From the NCBI RefSeq assembly GCF_004361695.1, contig NZ_SNVW01000001.1, positions 434,001 to 498,000 on the forward strand: DNA of 64,000 bases, read 5' to 3'. Position 1 is the stretch's first letter, and the number at the start of each line of letters is the position of its first letter. The notes under the pieces were generated by a model. It had not been told where the DNA came from and did not search any database. It saw only the letters and a program-made list of their open reading frames with translations. Origin of the DNA: Curtobacterium flaccumfaciens (GTDB lineage Bacteria > Actinomycetota > Actinomycetes > Actinomycetales > Microbacteriaceae). Below, in pieces: positions 23,598 through 31,377 of this stretch. Both the position numbers and the translations under genes were made by a program.

Positions 23598-25556
23598 TCA
23601 GATCTCGACGTCGCTCCCCATCGTCACGGTGCGCTGCGCGGGCAGCCCGAAGCGAGCCGCGGGGTCGGCGGCGTTGTGCGCGAGGCCGACGAAGAGCTTC
23701 TTCCGCCACGACACCATGCCGCGGTTGCCGGGGGTCGGCCGGAGTGCGCCGCGGGAGATGAAGTACGACGCGTGCTGCATCTCCTCGGGGTCGATGTCGA
23801 GGACCTCGGCCAGGCAGGCGGCGTGCAGCGCCTTCGGCAGGTCCTGGTCGTCCGAGAAGCCGAACTTCACCGTGATGTGGTCGATCCCGTCATCCTCGTA
23901 GCCGAGGTCGTCGCGGAAGAACGCCTTCGCGTGCGGGACGTGCGGCACGTTGGCGGTGAGGACGGACACGATGAGCACGGTGCGGTGCAGCACGTGGTTG
24001 TGCTCGACGTTCGCGCGGAGCGCCAGCGGGGTGGTCTCCTTGTTCGGGTGCGGGAACACCGCCACCCCGGGCACGCGCGGGATGTGGTGCTCGTTGACCC
24101 GTTCGATGAAGTCGGCGAGGGACCCCTCGCGTTCCTTCCGTTCCTCTTGCACGAGGGCGCGCCCGCGCCGCCAGGTGGTCATCACGGTGATCACGGCGAG
24201 GGCGATGAGGAGCGGCACCCACCCGCCGTGGACGATCTTCGACAGGTTGCCGGCGAGGAACGTCAGCTCGAGGCCGCCGAACGCCACGGCCGCGACGACG
24301 AGCTTCCACGGCTTCCACTTCCAGAGCGGTCGCACGACGAGCAGCAGCAGGATCGTGTCGACGACGAGCGCACCGGTGACGGACACCCCGTAGGCGGTGG
24401 CGAGGTTCGCCGAGGACCGGAAGGCGAGCATGATCGCGAGCACGCCGATGAACAGCAGCAGGTTGACGGCCGGCAGGTAGATCTGTCCGCTCTCCTGCCG
24501 CGACGTCTGCCGGATCGTCAGCGGCGGCAGCAGCCCGAGCTGGACCGCCTGCCGGGTGAGCGAGAACGCCCCGGAGATGACGGCCTGGCTCGCGATCACG
24601 GTGGCGATCGTCGCGAGCACGACCACCGGCAGGCGGAGCCCGTCCGGGAACAGCAGGAAGAAGGGGTCCTTCGCGGCGGACGGGTCGCTCAGCACGAGCG
24701 ACGCCTGTCCGAGGTAGTTGAGGACGAGCGCGGGGAACACGACGAAGAACCACGCGCGGAGGATCGGGGTCCGCCCGAAGTGCCCCATGTCGGCGTACAG
24801 CGCCTCGGCACCGGTGATCACCAGCACGACCGCGCCCATCGCCACGAAGGTGATGTACGGGTGCGCGAACGTGAACGCGATCGCCCACGTCGGGGAGAGC
24901 CCCTGCAGGACCCCGGGGTGCGCGAGGATGTGCGGCACGCCGGCGGCGGCGATGACCACGAACCAGAGCAGCATGACCGGGCCGAACAGGTTGCCGACCT
25001 TGCCGGTGCCGAACCGCTGCGCGGCGAACAGCACGACGAGGATGACCGCGGCGATCGGCACCACGAGGTGCCCCACCGACGGCGCTGCCGTCCCGAGCCC
25101 CTCGACCGCCGACAGCACCGAGACCGCCGGGGTGATCACCGAGTCGCCGTAGAAGAGCGAGACGCCGACGATCCCGATGACGAGGAAGATCGTCGCCCCG
25201 CCACGGCGCTTCGCGTACAGCCGGCGTGCGAGTGCGGCGAGCGCCATCACCCCGCCCTCGCCGTCGTTGTCCGCCCGCATGAGCACGAGGACGTACTTGA
25301 TCGAGACGATGATCGTGATGCTCCAGAACATCATCGAGATGACGCCGTAGACGTCCTCCTGGTTCGCCTTGACCAGACCGTCGTCGATCGTGAACACCGT
25401 GCGCAGCGCGTACAGCGGACTCGTGCCGATGTCGCCGAACACCACGCCGAGGGCGGCGAGGGCGAGGACGGCGATCCCCTTGCCGGGACCGTGGTGACCG
25501 TCGTCGGTCGTCTCGGTCGTCGGTGCCTGAGAGCGGGTCTCGGTCACGCTCGTCAC
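23598..25556 (-). CDS. kup: Low-affinity potassium transporter Kup
   Basis: Potassium/proton symporter of the KUP/HAK/KT family, 652 residues, about 12 membrane helices followed by a cytoplasmic domain of about 170 residues. Family signatures: GVVFGDIGTSPLYALR, FYGDSVITPAVSVLSAVEG and SGAFSLTRQAVQLG. GTG at 25556 is chosen with GGAGACGGAA ahead; GTG at 25547 is an alternative. An 8-bp hairpin (25566-25586) touches the Shine-Dalgarno site and could limit translation. Monocistronic. Confidence 0.93.
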   Translation of the reverse strand: MTSVTETRSQAPTTETTDDGHHGPGKGIAVLALAALGVVFGDIGTSPLYALRTVFTIDDGLVKANQEDVYGVISMMFWSITIIVSIKYVLVLMRADNDGEGGVMALAALARRLYAKRRGGATIFLVIGIVGVSLFYGDSVITPAVSVLSAVEGLGTAAPSVGHLVVPIAAVILVVLFAAQRFGTGKVGNLFGPVMLLWFVVIAAAGVPHILAHPGVLQGLSPTWAIAFTFAHPYITFVAMGAVVLVITGAEALYADMGHFGRTPILRAWFFVVFPALVLNYLGQASLVLSDPSAAKDPFFLLFPDGLRLPVVVLATIATVIASQAVISGAFSLTRQAVQLGLLPPLTIRQTSRQESGQIYLPAVNLLLFIGVLAIMLAFRSSANLATAYGVSVTGALVVDTILLLLVVRPLWKWKPWKLVVAAVAFGGLELTFLAGNLSKIVHGGWVPLLIALAVITVMTTWRRGRALVQEERKEREGSLADFIERVNEHHIPRVPGVAVFPHPNKETTPLALRANVEHNHVLHRTVLIVSVLTANVPHVPHAKAFFRDDLGYEDDGIDHITVKFGFSDDQDLPKALHAACLAEVLDIDPEEMQHASYFISRGALRPTPGNRGMVSWRKKLFVGLAHNAADPAARFGLPAQRTVTMGSDVEI

Positions 25557-25565
25557 TTCCGTCTC

Positions 25566-25586
25566 CGGCCGTCCGGGCGACGGCCG
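25566..25586 (-). promoter_or_regulatory. Leader hairpin abutting the kup Shine-Dalgarno site
   Basis: CGGCCGTC and GACGGCCG around a 5-base loop. In the minus-strand RNA the 3' arm ends inside CCGGAG, the likely ribosome-binding site, 9 bases before the GTG. It could modulate initiation. Confidence 0.35.
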
Positions 25587-25664
25587 CCGCTCATCATCGC
25601 ACCGGCGGAGGGCTGACGCTCGCAGGTGGCGCACATGCGTGCGCTGCGCGGCCGTCGTGGTGCG

Positions 25665-26573
25665 TCAGGGCAGCTGGCGGGCCAGCTCGTCGGCGACGGC
25701 CGCGGCGAACGCGTCGGCGCCGGCGTGGTCGTCGGCGGCCACCGTCACCACGGCACCCACGCCGTCCGGAGCGCCCGCGCCCGCGCTGCCTTCGTCGAAG
25801 AGGAGCATCTGGCCGTACGCCCCGTGCAGGCGCCAGAGCCGGCCCGGTCCGCCCCACCCGGCCATCGCGTACCGGTCGTACCCGGGGTCCGTGCCCTCCC
25901 GCCGCACCCAGTCCGTGTGCATGGCGTCGCACCACCGGCCACTCACGACCCGCTGCCCGTCGACGACACCGCGGTCGCGGACCAGGCGACCGATCCGCGC
26001 GAGCCCCTCGGTCCGGAGCGCGATCCCCTCGCCCGCGGCGACGTACCCGTTCGGGCAGCGCTCCCACGCGACGCCCGTGATGCCGAGCGGTGCGAACAGC
26101 CGCTCCGAGACGAACGCCCCGACGTCGCCGACGCGGGTCTCGAGGACGCGCATCGCGGTGTACGTGCTCGCGTTCGCGTACTGGAACACCCGGCCACGAG
26201 AGGGCCGGGCGAGGAACTCGGCGGCGAGGTCGGGCCAGTCGGTCCGCTCCGTCGGCGACCACGGCATGTCGATGCCGCTCGTCATCGTCAGCAGGTGCCG
26301 GAGGGTGACCGCGTCGACGCCGGGTCCGGTGACGAACTCGGGCAGGTACCGGGCGACGGGGACGTCCACGTCGATCAGCCCGTCGTCGGCGGCGATGCCG
26401 GTGGCGAGGACGCACACGCCCTTGGCCGCCGAGTGGACCTCGCGGCGGACGTCCGGTGTCCAGTGGTGTTCGGCGACGTCGTCACCGACGAGCACGTGCA
26501 GCCCGTGGGCGGCGAAGCCGGTCGTGTCGGCCCGGCGGACGAGGGCGTCGAGGATCACTTGCGCGCGGCTCAC
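25665..26573 (-). CDS. Serine beta-lactamase-like hydrolase (class C/esterase family)
   Basis: 302-residue protein of the beta-lactamase/transpeptidase-like family (PF00144 type). The nucleophile motif is SAAK (in VHSAAKGVCVLA), the second motif YAN (QYANASTY), and the third-position element HGAYGQ. No signal peptide, so a cytoplasmic esterase or amidase is more likely than a secreted antibiotic-resistance enzyme. GTG at 26573 follows GAGAGGA. Divergent from the quinone oxidoreductase, with a 19-base inverted repeat operator between them. Confidence 0.85.
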   Translation of the reverse strand: MSRAQVILDALVRRADTTGFAAHGLHVLVGDDVAEHHWTPDVRREVHSAAKGVCVLATGIAADDGLIDVDVPVARYLPEFVTGPGVDAVTLRHLLTMTSGIDMPWSPTERTDWPDLAAEFLARPSRGRVFQYANASTYTAMRVLETRVGDVGAFVSERLFAPLGITGVAWERCPNGYVAAGEGIALRTEGLARIGRLVRDRGVVDGQRVVSGRWCDAMHTDWVRREGTDPGYDRYAMAGWGGPGRLWRLHGAYGQMLLFDEGSAGAGAPDGVGAVVTVAADDHAGADAFAAAVADELARQLP

Positions 26574-26594
26574 GGCCCCATCCTCTCGCACCTG

Positions 26595-26650
26595 TTGCTT
26601 CGAGTTCGAAGCAGTGCTACCGTTCCCGCAGTGCTTCGAACTCGAAGCAA
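26595..26650. promoter_or_regulatory. Large nested inverted-repeat operator and promoter
   Basis: TTGCTTCGAGTTCGAAGCA (26595-26613) and its exact complement (26632-26650) are 18 bases apart. Each arm is itself a near palindrome (GCTTCGA-GT-TCGAAGC). TTGCTT (26595-26600), 17 bases, TACCGT (26618-26623) fits a plus-strand promoter for the oxidoreductase, so bound regulators would cover it. No regulator gene is adjacent. Confidence 0.7.
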
Positions 26651-26669
26651 CAACGAAGGGGAAGCAGCC

Positions 26670-27599
26670 ATGCAGGCAGTGCAGTTCGAACAGGTCGGTG
26701 GGCCCGAGGTCCTTGAGGTCGTCGACGTGGAGCAGCCGACTCCCGGCGCCGGCGAGGTGCGGGTCCGCGTCGCCGCATCCGCCTACAACGCAGCGGACGG
26801 CGGGATGCGGGGCGGGTTCCTGCCGATCCCGATCTCGCTGCCGCACGTGCCCGGGTACGACGTCTCGGGCACCGTCGACGCACTCGGCGACGGCGTCGAG
26901 GGGATCACGGTCGGCGACGAGGTGATCGGGTTCCTGCCGATGGAGCGCGACGGCGGCGCCGCGCAGTACGTCGTCGCCCCGGTCGAGGCCCTCGTGCCGG
27001 CACCGACCAGCATCCCGCTCGCCGACGCGGCGGCCCTGCCCTCCGTCGCCCTGACCGCGTGGCAGGCGCTCTTCGACGACGGGCACCTGACCGACGGTCA
27101 GCGCGTGCTCATCGTCGGCGCCGGCGGCGTCGTCGGCAAGTACGCCGTCCAGCTCGCGAAGCGCGCCGGAGTCACCGTGGTCGCCACGGCCAGCCCCCGG
27201 AGCGCCGACGCCGTCCGCGCCGCCGGTGCCGACCAGGTGATCGACCACACCACGACCGAACCGCTCGACGCCCTCGACGGTCAGGTCGACGTCCTGCTCA
27301 ACCTCGCACCGATCGCCCCGGAGCAGTTCGCCGCCGACGTCGCCGCCGTCCGCGACGGCGGCACCGTCGTCAGCACCACCCCCGCCGTGGCGACACCCGA
27401 CGACGCGGCTCGCGGCGTGCGCGCCGCGACCGTGTTCGTCCGGCCGGACCGGCAGCGCCTCGCCGAGCTCGTCGCCCTCGTCGACGCGGGCGACCTGACG
27501 GTCGAGGTCACCAGGCGCATCACGCTCGCGGAGCTGCCGGCGCTCCACGCCGAGGCCGAGGCGGGGCGGATCGTCGGCAAGGTGGTCGTGCTGCCGTGA
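26670..27599 (+). CDS. NADP-dependent quinone oxidoreductase-like MDR protein
   Basis: Zinc-independent medium-chain reductase of 309 residues (QOR family). GroES-like N-terminal domain with PHVPGYDVSGTVDALGDGVEGITVGDEV; Rossmann domain with VLIVGAGGVVGKYAVQLAKRAGVTVVAT. No structural-zinc cysteines are present. Likely a NADPH-dependent quinone or enone reductase in detoxification. ATG at 26670 after GAAGGGGAAG. Ends before the perfect 48-base palindrome at 27605. Confidence 0.92.
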   Translation: MQAVQFEQVGGPEVLEVVDVEQPTPGAGEVRVRVAASAYNAADGGMRGGFLPIPISLPHVPGYDVSGTVDALGDGVEGITVGDEVIGFLPMERDGGAAQYVVAPVEALVPAPTSIPLADAAALPSVALTAWQALFDDGHLTDGQRVLIVGAGGVVGKYAVQLAKRAGVTVVATASPRSADAVRAAGADQVIDHTTTEPLDALDGQVDVLLNLAPIAPEQFAADVAAVRDGGTVVSTTPAVATPDDAARGVRAATVFVRPDRQRLAELVALVDAGDLTVEVTRRITLAELPALHAEAEAGRIVGKVVVLP

Positions 27600-27604
27600 C
27601 CGAC

Positions 27605-27652
27605 GACGGCCTGGAGGCGCGGTGCCAGCTGGCACCGCGCCTCCAGGCCGTC
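27605..27652. terminator. Bidirectional hairpin terminator, GGAGGCGCGGTG family (copy 5)
   Basis: A perfect 48-base palindrome centred on AGCT between convergent oxidoreductase (27599) and nucleoside hydrolase (27651) genes; its last two bases belong to the hydrolase stop codon. Confidence 0.85.
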
Positions 27653-28619
27653 ATCCGGTCACGTCGCGGACCGGTGACGCCCCGACGAGCCGGTGCAGGA
27701 GCACCGGGGCGAACAGCTCGCGCACCGACAGCACCACGCGCACCGGTCGGCGCGTCGCCGACCCGTCGGTCCGCAGGTCCGCACGCGTCCGGCCACGATC
27801 CGGACCGTCCTCGGTCGTGACGAGGACCGGGACCTCCAGGGTGTTCGTGACGTCGGACTCGCCGGTGAGCACCGCTGCGGCGAGCGGGTCGTGCAGGATC
27901 GCCACCCGGGTTCCGTAGACCGTCGCGTAGAAGTCGAAGTACGTGTCGAGCATCGCGCCGATGCTCGCGGACGGCTCCGGTGCGCGCAGCAGCTCCTCGA
28001 GGTGCTCCTGCAGGAACCGGTGACCGGTGGTCACGTCGAGGGGCACCAGGGTGATCGGCCAGTCCGCGGCGAACACGGCGTCGGCGGCCTCGGGGTCGTT
28101 GTGGATGTTCGCCTCGGCCAGCGGCGTGACGTTCCCGGGCACCAGGAACGCGCCGCCCATCACGGTGACGTCCCGCACCAGCGCCGGCAGCTCCGGCTCG
28201 AGCTGCAGGGCGCGGGCGAGGTTCGTGAGCGGGCCGATCGCCAGGACACGCAACTCGCCGGGGTGCTGCCGGGCCGCGGACACGAGCAGGTGTGCGGCGT
28301 CCTGCTCGTCCGTCGCCCGCAAGCTGGTCGGCAGCACCACGCCACCGATGCCGTTGTCGCCGTGCACGTGCGGGGCTCCGCCGGCGTACCCGCGCGTAAG
28401 GAAGTCGCGCTCGCCCACCGCCACCGGAACGTCCTCGAGCCCCACCAGGTCGAGCAGGTCCAGCGTGTTGCGGGCGGCGGTCGCGGCGTCGGTGTTGCCG
28501 GACACGGTGCCGACCCCGACGAGCCGGACGGCGTCGCTCTGCGCGAGGAAGGCGATCGCGAGCGCGTCGTCGATGCCGGTGTCGCAGTCGAGGAAGACCA
28601 GGTCGGGGTGTTCGGCCAC
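27651..28619 (-). CDS. Nucleoside hydrolase (IUNH family)
   Basis: Calcium-dependent N-ribohydrolase splitting nucleosides to base and ribose, 322 residues. The metal-binding cluster is FLDCDTGIDDALA at the N-terminus; NIHNDPEAADAVFA and the C-terminal HDPLAA complete the site. Preference (purine or pyrimidine) cannot be read, but the purine-degradation genes next door suggest supply of free purine bases. GTG at 28619 follows CGGAGG. Lies downstream of, but 97 bases apart from, the uricase unit on the same strand. Confidence 0.9.
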   Translation of the reverse strand: MAEHPDLVFLDCDTGIDDALAIAFLAQSDAVRLVGVGTVSGNTDAATAARNTLDLLDLVGLEDVPVAVGERDFLTRGYAGGAPHVHGDNGIGGVVLPTSLRATDEQDAAHLLVSAARQHPGELRVLAIGPLTNLARALQLEPELPALVRDVTVMGGAFLVPGNVTPLAEANIHNDPEAADAVFAADWPITLVPLDVTTGHRFLQEHLEELLRAPEPSASIGAMLDTYFDFYATVYGTRVAILHDPLAAAVLTGESDVTNTLEVPVLVTTEDGPDRGRTRADLRTDGSATRRPVRVVLSVRELFAPVLLHRLVGASPVRDVTG

Positions 28620-28716
28620 AGGGGTTCCTCCGTTCGACCGCCCGGGACCGGGCGCGCAGTGGACGATACCGCGAGACCGAGTGGGGGCTCGGCGGCGGCG
28701 GCCGGCGGCGGCGGCG

Positions 28717-29337
28717 TCAGCCGGCGGCGGCCGGTCGGTCCTGGTCGGCGCCGTCCCAGAGGTCCGCGCACGGCACCTGCTCGGCGCCCACCGAACGCAG
28801 GTACGCACCCGCGCCCCGGTCCGCGCTCGACGGATCGGCTGCGGCGCCGTCGAGGTGGTCGGACAACGCGGCCCAGTGCGACCGGCCGATCAGGACCGGG
28901 TGCCCTGGACGCTCCCCGTACACGGCCTGCCGCACCGCCGTCGCCCGTCCCGTCCGCGCGCCGAGGACCCGTCGGACAGCCTCGGACGGCAGGCCCGGCA
29001 GGTCGACGAGCGTCACGAGGGCGGCGTCCACCGGCGGCGAGGACACGGCGAGCGCCGCCAGCCCGCGGGCCAGCGACGCGCCGAGGCCTGTCGCCCAGTC
29101 CGGCGCGACGACGGTTCGCACGCCGGGCCGGTCGTGCAGCAGCACGGCGGCCTCGTCGGCGCGTGCACCGAGCACCACGACGACGCCGTCGCAGCCGCCC
29201 GCGAGCATCGTCGCCGCGGCGTGCACCGTCCACGGGGTGCCGTCCGGCCCCGCGACGAGGGCCTTCGGCCGCCCCATCCGGGTCCCGGCACCGGCCGCGA
29301 GCAGGAGACCCGTGGTGCGACCGCCCTCCGCCGTCAC
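28717..29337 (-). CDS. MocA-like molybdenum cofactor nucleotidyltransferase
   Basis: NTP transferase of 206 residues in the MobA/MocA family. GLLLAAGAGTRMGRPKAL is the nucleotide-binding signature and LVDLPGLPSEAV carries the metal-binding Asp. MocA forms cytidylated molybdopterin for xanthine dehydrogenase-type enzymes, which fits the Xdh genes divergent from it. GTG at 29337 overlaps the uricase stop (GTGA), so translation is coupled. Specificity for CTP rather than GTP is inference. Confidence 0.87.
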   Translation of the reverse strand: MTAEGGRTTGLLLAAGAGTRMGRPKALVAGPDGTPWTVHAAATMLAGGCDGVVVVLGARADEAAVLLHDRPGVRTVVAPDWATGLGASLARGLAALAVSSPPVDAALVTLVDLPGLPSEAVRRVLGARTGRATAVRQAVYGERPGHPVLIGRSHWAALSDHLDGAAADPSSADRGAGAYLRSVGAEQVPCADLWDGADQDRPAAAG

Positions 29338-30290
29338 ACGAAGCCCGGCACGGCGGTCCAGGCCGCCGGCGCCTCGGCAACGCCGTCGCGGACGACCGTG
29401 CCGGCGATGAGCCCGTACGGCCGGTCGGCGGCGAAGAAGACCTCGCCCGGGTTGTCGAGGCCGAACGGCGCCAGGTCGACCAGGAAGTGGTGCTTGTTCG
29501 GCATCGCGAAGCGGACCTCGGCGATCTCGGGGAACGCCTCGATCGCCGCGCGGCCCATCGCGAAGAGCGTCTGCTGGAGCGCCAGCGAGTGCAGCTCGGC
29601 GAAGGTCGCGAGCATCCGGTCGAGGACCCCCTCGTACAGCGCGTCGTAGTCGATCCCGGCCGCGACGGCCTCGGGCGTGTACCGCCAGCGGGCCGTCACC
29701 GAGGTCGCGAGGATGCGGTCGTCGGTCTCGGCGAGCGTGGTGTACCCGTCCCGCGGGAACCCGTGGAACTCGCTGCCGGTCGACTTGAGGACGGTGAGGT
29801 CGGTGACGCCCGCGACCACGTGGACGTCCTCGCCGTCGAACTGCACCACCGCGGTGCGGGTGCCGCGGCCGGCCCGCACGAAGGCGTGGTCGTGCTCGCT
29901 GCCGTCCACCGCGATGCGTTCCCAGGCGTGCTGCTCGGCAGACAGCGTGGCCCCCTCGTACCAGTCGAACGCGGTCGTGAAGTGCCGGCCGAGCCGGAGC
30001 AGGAAGTCCTCCGGGGTGTGCACGCCGTGCTCACGGGCGAACGCGTAGACGGTGTTCTTCTGCGTGTCCGTCGCGAGGACCTTGGCGTTGTCGCCGTCGG
30101 TGTACGAGTCGGCGAGCGCCGTCCCGCGCAGCTGCGTGGTGATCGTCAGGTCCTCGATCTCGTGCCGCGGGGTGTCCCGCGTCACCCGGACGAGCCGGAC
30201 CTCGGCCTTGCCGTACTGGTTGGCGCCGAGGTGCACGGTCGTGGCGGTCGAGGTCGGGGTGGCGGTGGTGCCCGCGGTCGTGTCGGTCAT
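29334..30290 (-). CDS. Urate oxidase (uricase)
   Basis: Cofactor-free oxidase converting urate to 5-hydroxyisourate, 318 residues, normal for the T-fold family. Diagnostic residues: NQYGKAEVRLVRV near the N-terminus (catalytic Lys), VLATDTQKNTVYAFA (catalytic Thr) and FAMPNKHHFLVDL (His). The first 15 residues are Thr-rich and nonconserved. ATG at 30290. Product of xanthine dehydrogenase is its substrate; the two units are divergent and both promoters carry GlnR-like boxes. No hydroxyisourate hydrolase or OHCU decarboxylase gene is in the window. Confidence 0.93.
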   Translation of the reverse strand: MTDTTAGTTATPTSTATTVHLGANQYGKAEVRLVRVTRDTPRHEIEDLTITTQLRGTALADSYTDGDNAKVLATDTQKNTVYAFAREHGVHTPEDFLLRLGRHFTTAFDWYEGATLSAEQHAWERIAVDGSEHDHAFVRAGRGTRTAVVQFDGEDVHVVAGVTDLTVLKSTGSEFHGFPRDGYTTLAETDDRILATSVTARWRYTPEAVAAGIDYDALYEGVLDRMLATFAELHSLALQQTLFAMGRAAIEAFPEIAEVRFAMPNKHHFLVDLAPFGLDNPGEVFFAADRPYGLIAGTVVRDGVAEAPAAWTAVPGFV

Positions 30291-30313
30291 GTCCCGGAGG
30301 ATTCCACCCGGTT

Positions 30314-30340
30314 GTTTCGGCGGTGTCTCCGGCAGGTGAC
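30314..30340 (-). promoter_or_regulatory. GlnR-like box upstream of the uricase unit
   Basis: On the minus strand: GTCAC-n6-GAGAC-n6-GAAAC, ending 24 bases before the ATG. This matches the published actinobacterial GlnR pattern gTnAc-n6-GaAAc with 11-base periodicity. Binding is inferred, not shown. Confidence 0.5.
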
Positions 30341-30378
30341 GGCTCGTCGCGACCGCCGTCATCCAGCGTTCCCGGCCC

Positions 30379-30409
30379 GTAACCGTGCTGAAACACCCGT
30401 TCCGTACGG
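30379..30409 (+). promoter_or_regulatory. GlnR-like box and -10 of the xanthine dehydrogenase unit
   Basis: GTAAC (30379-30383), 6 bases, GAAAC (30390-30394) is an exact match to gTnAc-n6-GaAAc, followed by TACGGT (30404-30409) as a possible -10. The same arrangement, including CCGTACGGT, occurs before the gene at 37264. Confidence 0.55.
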
Positions 30410-30443
30410 TGGCCGACACGAGATTCGATCCGAGGAGGTCACC

Positions 30444-30629
30444 GTGGGCAGCAGCAGCTCGACGCGTCCGACCTCGGCGTGGAACCGCGGGATGATCGCG
30501 CACGGCCGACGGCGGGGACGTGTCCTCCACTCCCCCTCCACCCCGATCGGACCCTTGCATGGACCTCGTCACCGTCCGCAGCGTGCGGATGCCCGCGCAC
30601 CGCGACGACCTCGCCCTCACCGCGCGTGA
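30444..30629 (+). CDS. Possible 61-residue leader ORF ahead of xanthine dehydrogenase
   Basis: GTG at 30444 follows GAGGAGG by 5 bases, the strongest Shine-Dalgarno site in the transcript predicted from TACGGT. The ORF (MGSSSSTRPTSAWNRGMIAH...) runs 62 codons including stop and ends 71 bases inside the FAD-subunit gene in another frame. Arg/Pro-rich composition in the second half suggests that part is only read-through of the next gene. It could be a regulatory leader peptide; no family is recognised. Confidence 0.3.
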   Translation: MGSSSSTRPTSAWNRGMIAHGRRRGRVLHSPSTPIGPLHGPRHRPQRADARAPRRPRPHRA

Positions 30630-31377
30630 ACGCCCCCTCGCCGGCGGCACGTGGCTCTTCTCCGAGGAGCAGCCCGGCCTGACCGGCCTCGTCGACCTGA
30701 CCGCGCTCGGCTGGCCGGACGTCGAACGGACGCCAGGCACGCTGACGATCGGCGCGACGTGCACGATCGCGTCCCTGCTCCGGTTGCAGCCGGCACCGGA
30801 GTGGTCGGCGTGGCCGCTCGTGGACCGCTGCGCCAACGCCCTGCTCGCGTCGTTCAAGGTCTGGAACAGCGCCACCGTGGGCGGCAACGTCGCCGTGGGG
30901 CTGCCCGCCGGCGCGATGACCGCACTGCTGACCACGCTCGACGCGACCGCGGTGGTCTGGACGTCGGACGGCGGCGAGCGCCGACTGCCGGTGGCGGACC
31001 TCGTGCTCGGCGTCCGGTCGCTCGCCCTCGACGCCGACGAGGTCATCCGGGCGTTCGAGGTGCCGGAGGCTGCGCTGACCGCGACCACCGGGTTCCGCCG
31101 GGTGTCGCTCAGCCCGCACGGCCGGTCCGGCGCACTCGTCACCGCCCGGTGGTCGTCGGCCGGGTTCGTGCTCGTCGTCACCGCGGCGACACCCCGGCCG
31201 CTCGTGCTGCGGTTCCCGTCGGTCCCCGAGCCCGCCGTGCTCGAGGCGGCGCTGGCCCGGCACGACGACTGGTACGACGACCCGCACGGCTCCCCCGCGT
31301 GGCGGCGCGCGGTGAGCACCCGCTTCGCGCTCGAGCTGCGCGACGAGGCGGCAGCGACGACGGTGGGTGCGGCATGA
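30559..31377 (+). CDS. Xanthine dehydrogenase family, FAD-binding subunit
   Basis: Middle subunit of a molybdenum hydroxylase, 272 residues, carrying FAD and passing electrons from the iron-sulphur domain. [26 protein letters not shown] and [15 protein letters not shown] are the FAD-contact regions of the CO dehydrogenase flavoprotein fold. The canonical GGT and GGN glycines are present. ATG at 30559 lacks a good Shine-Dalgarno site; GTG at 30520 with GGCGGGGAC ahead is an alternative. Overlaps the next gene by ATGA. Confidence 0.88.
   Translation: MDLVTVRSVRMPAHRDDLALTARERPLAGGTWLFSEEQPGLTGLVDLTALGWPDVERTPGTLTIGATCTIASLLRLQPAPEWSAWPLVDRCANALLASFKVWNSATVGGNVAVGLPAGAMTALLTTLDATAVVWTSDGGERRLPVADLVLGVRSLALDADEVIRAFEVPEAALTATTGFRRVSLSPHGRSGALVTARWSSAGFVLVVTAATPRPLVLRFPSVPEPAVLEAALARHDDWYDDPHGSPAWRRAVSTRFALELRDEAAATTVGAA

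Noticed and set aside
28680-28720. G-quadruplex candidate in GGCGGCGGC run
   Set aside because: Short runs of two to three G in GC-rich DNA; no four clean G-tracts and no transcript evidence.
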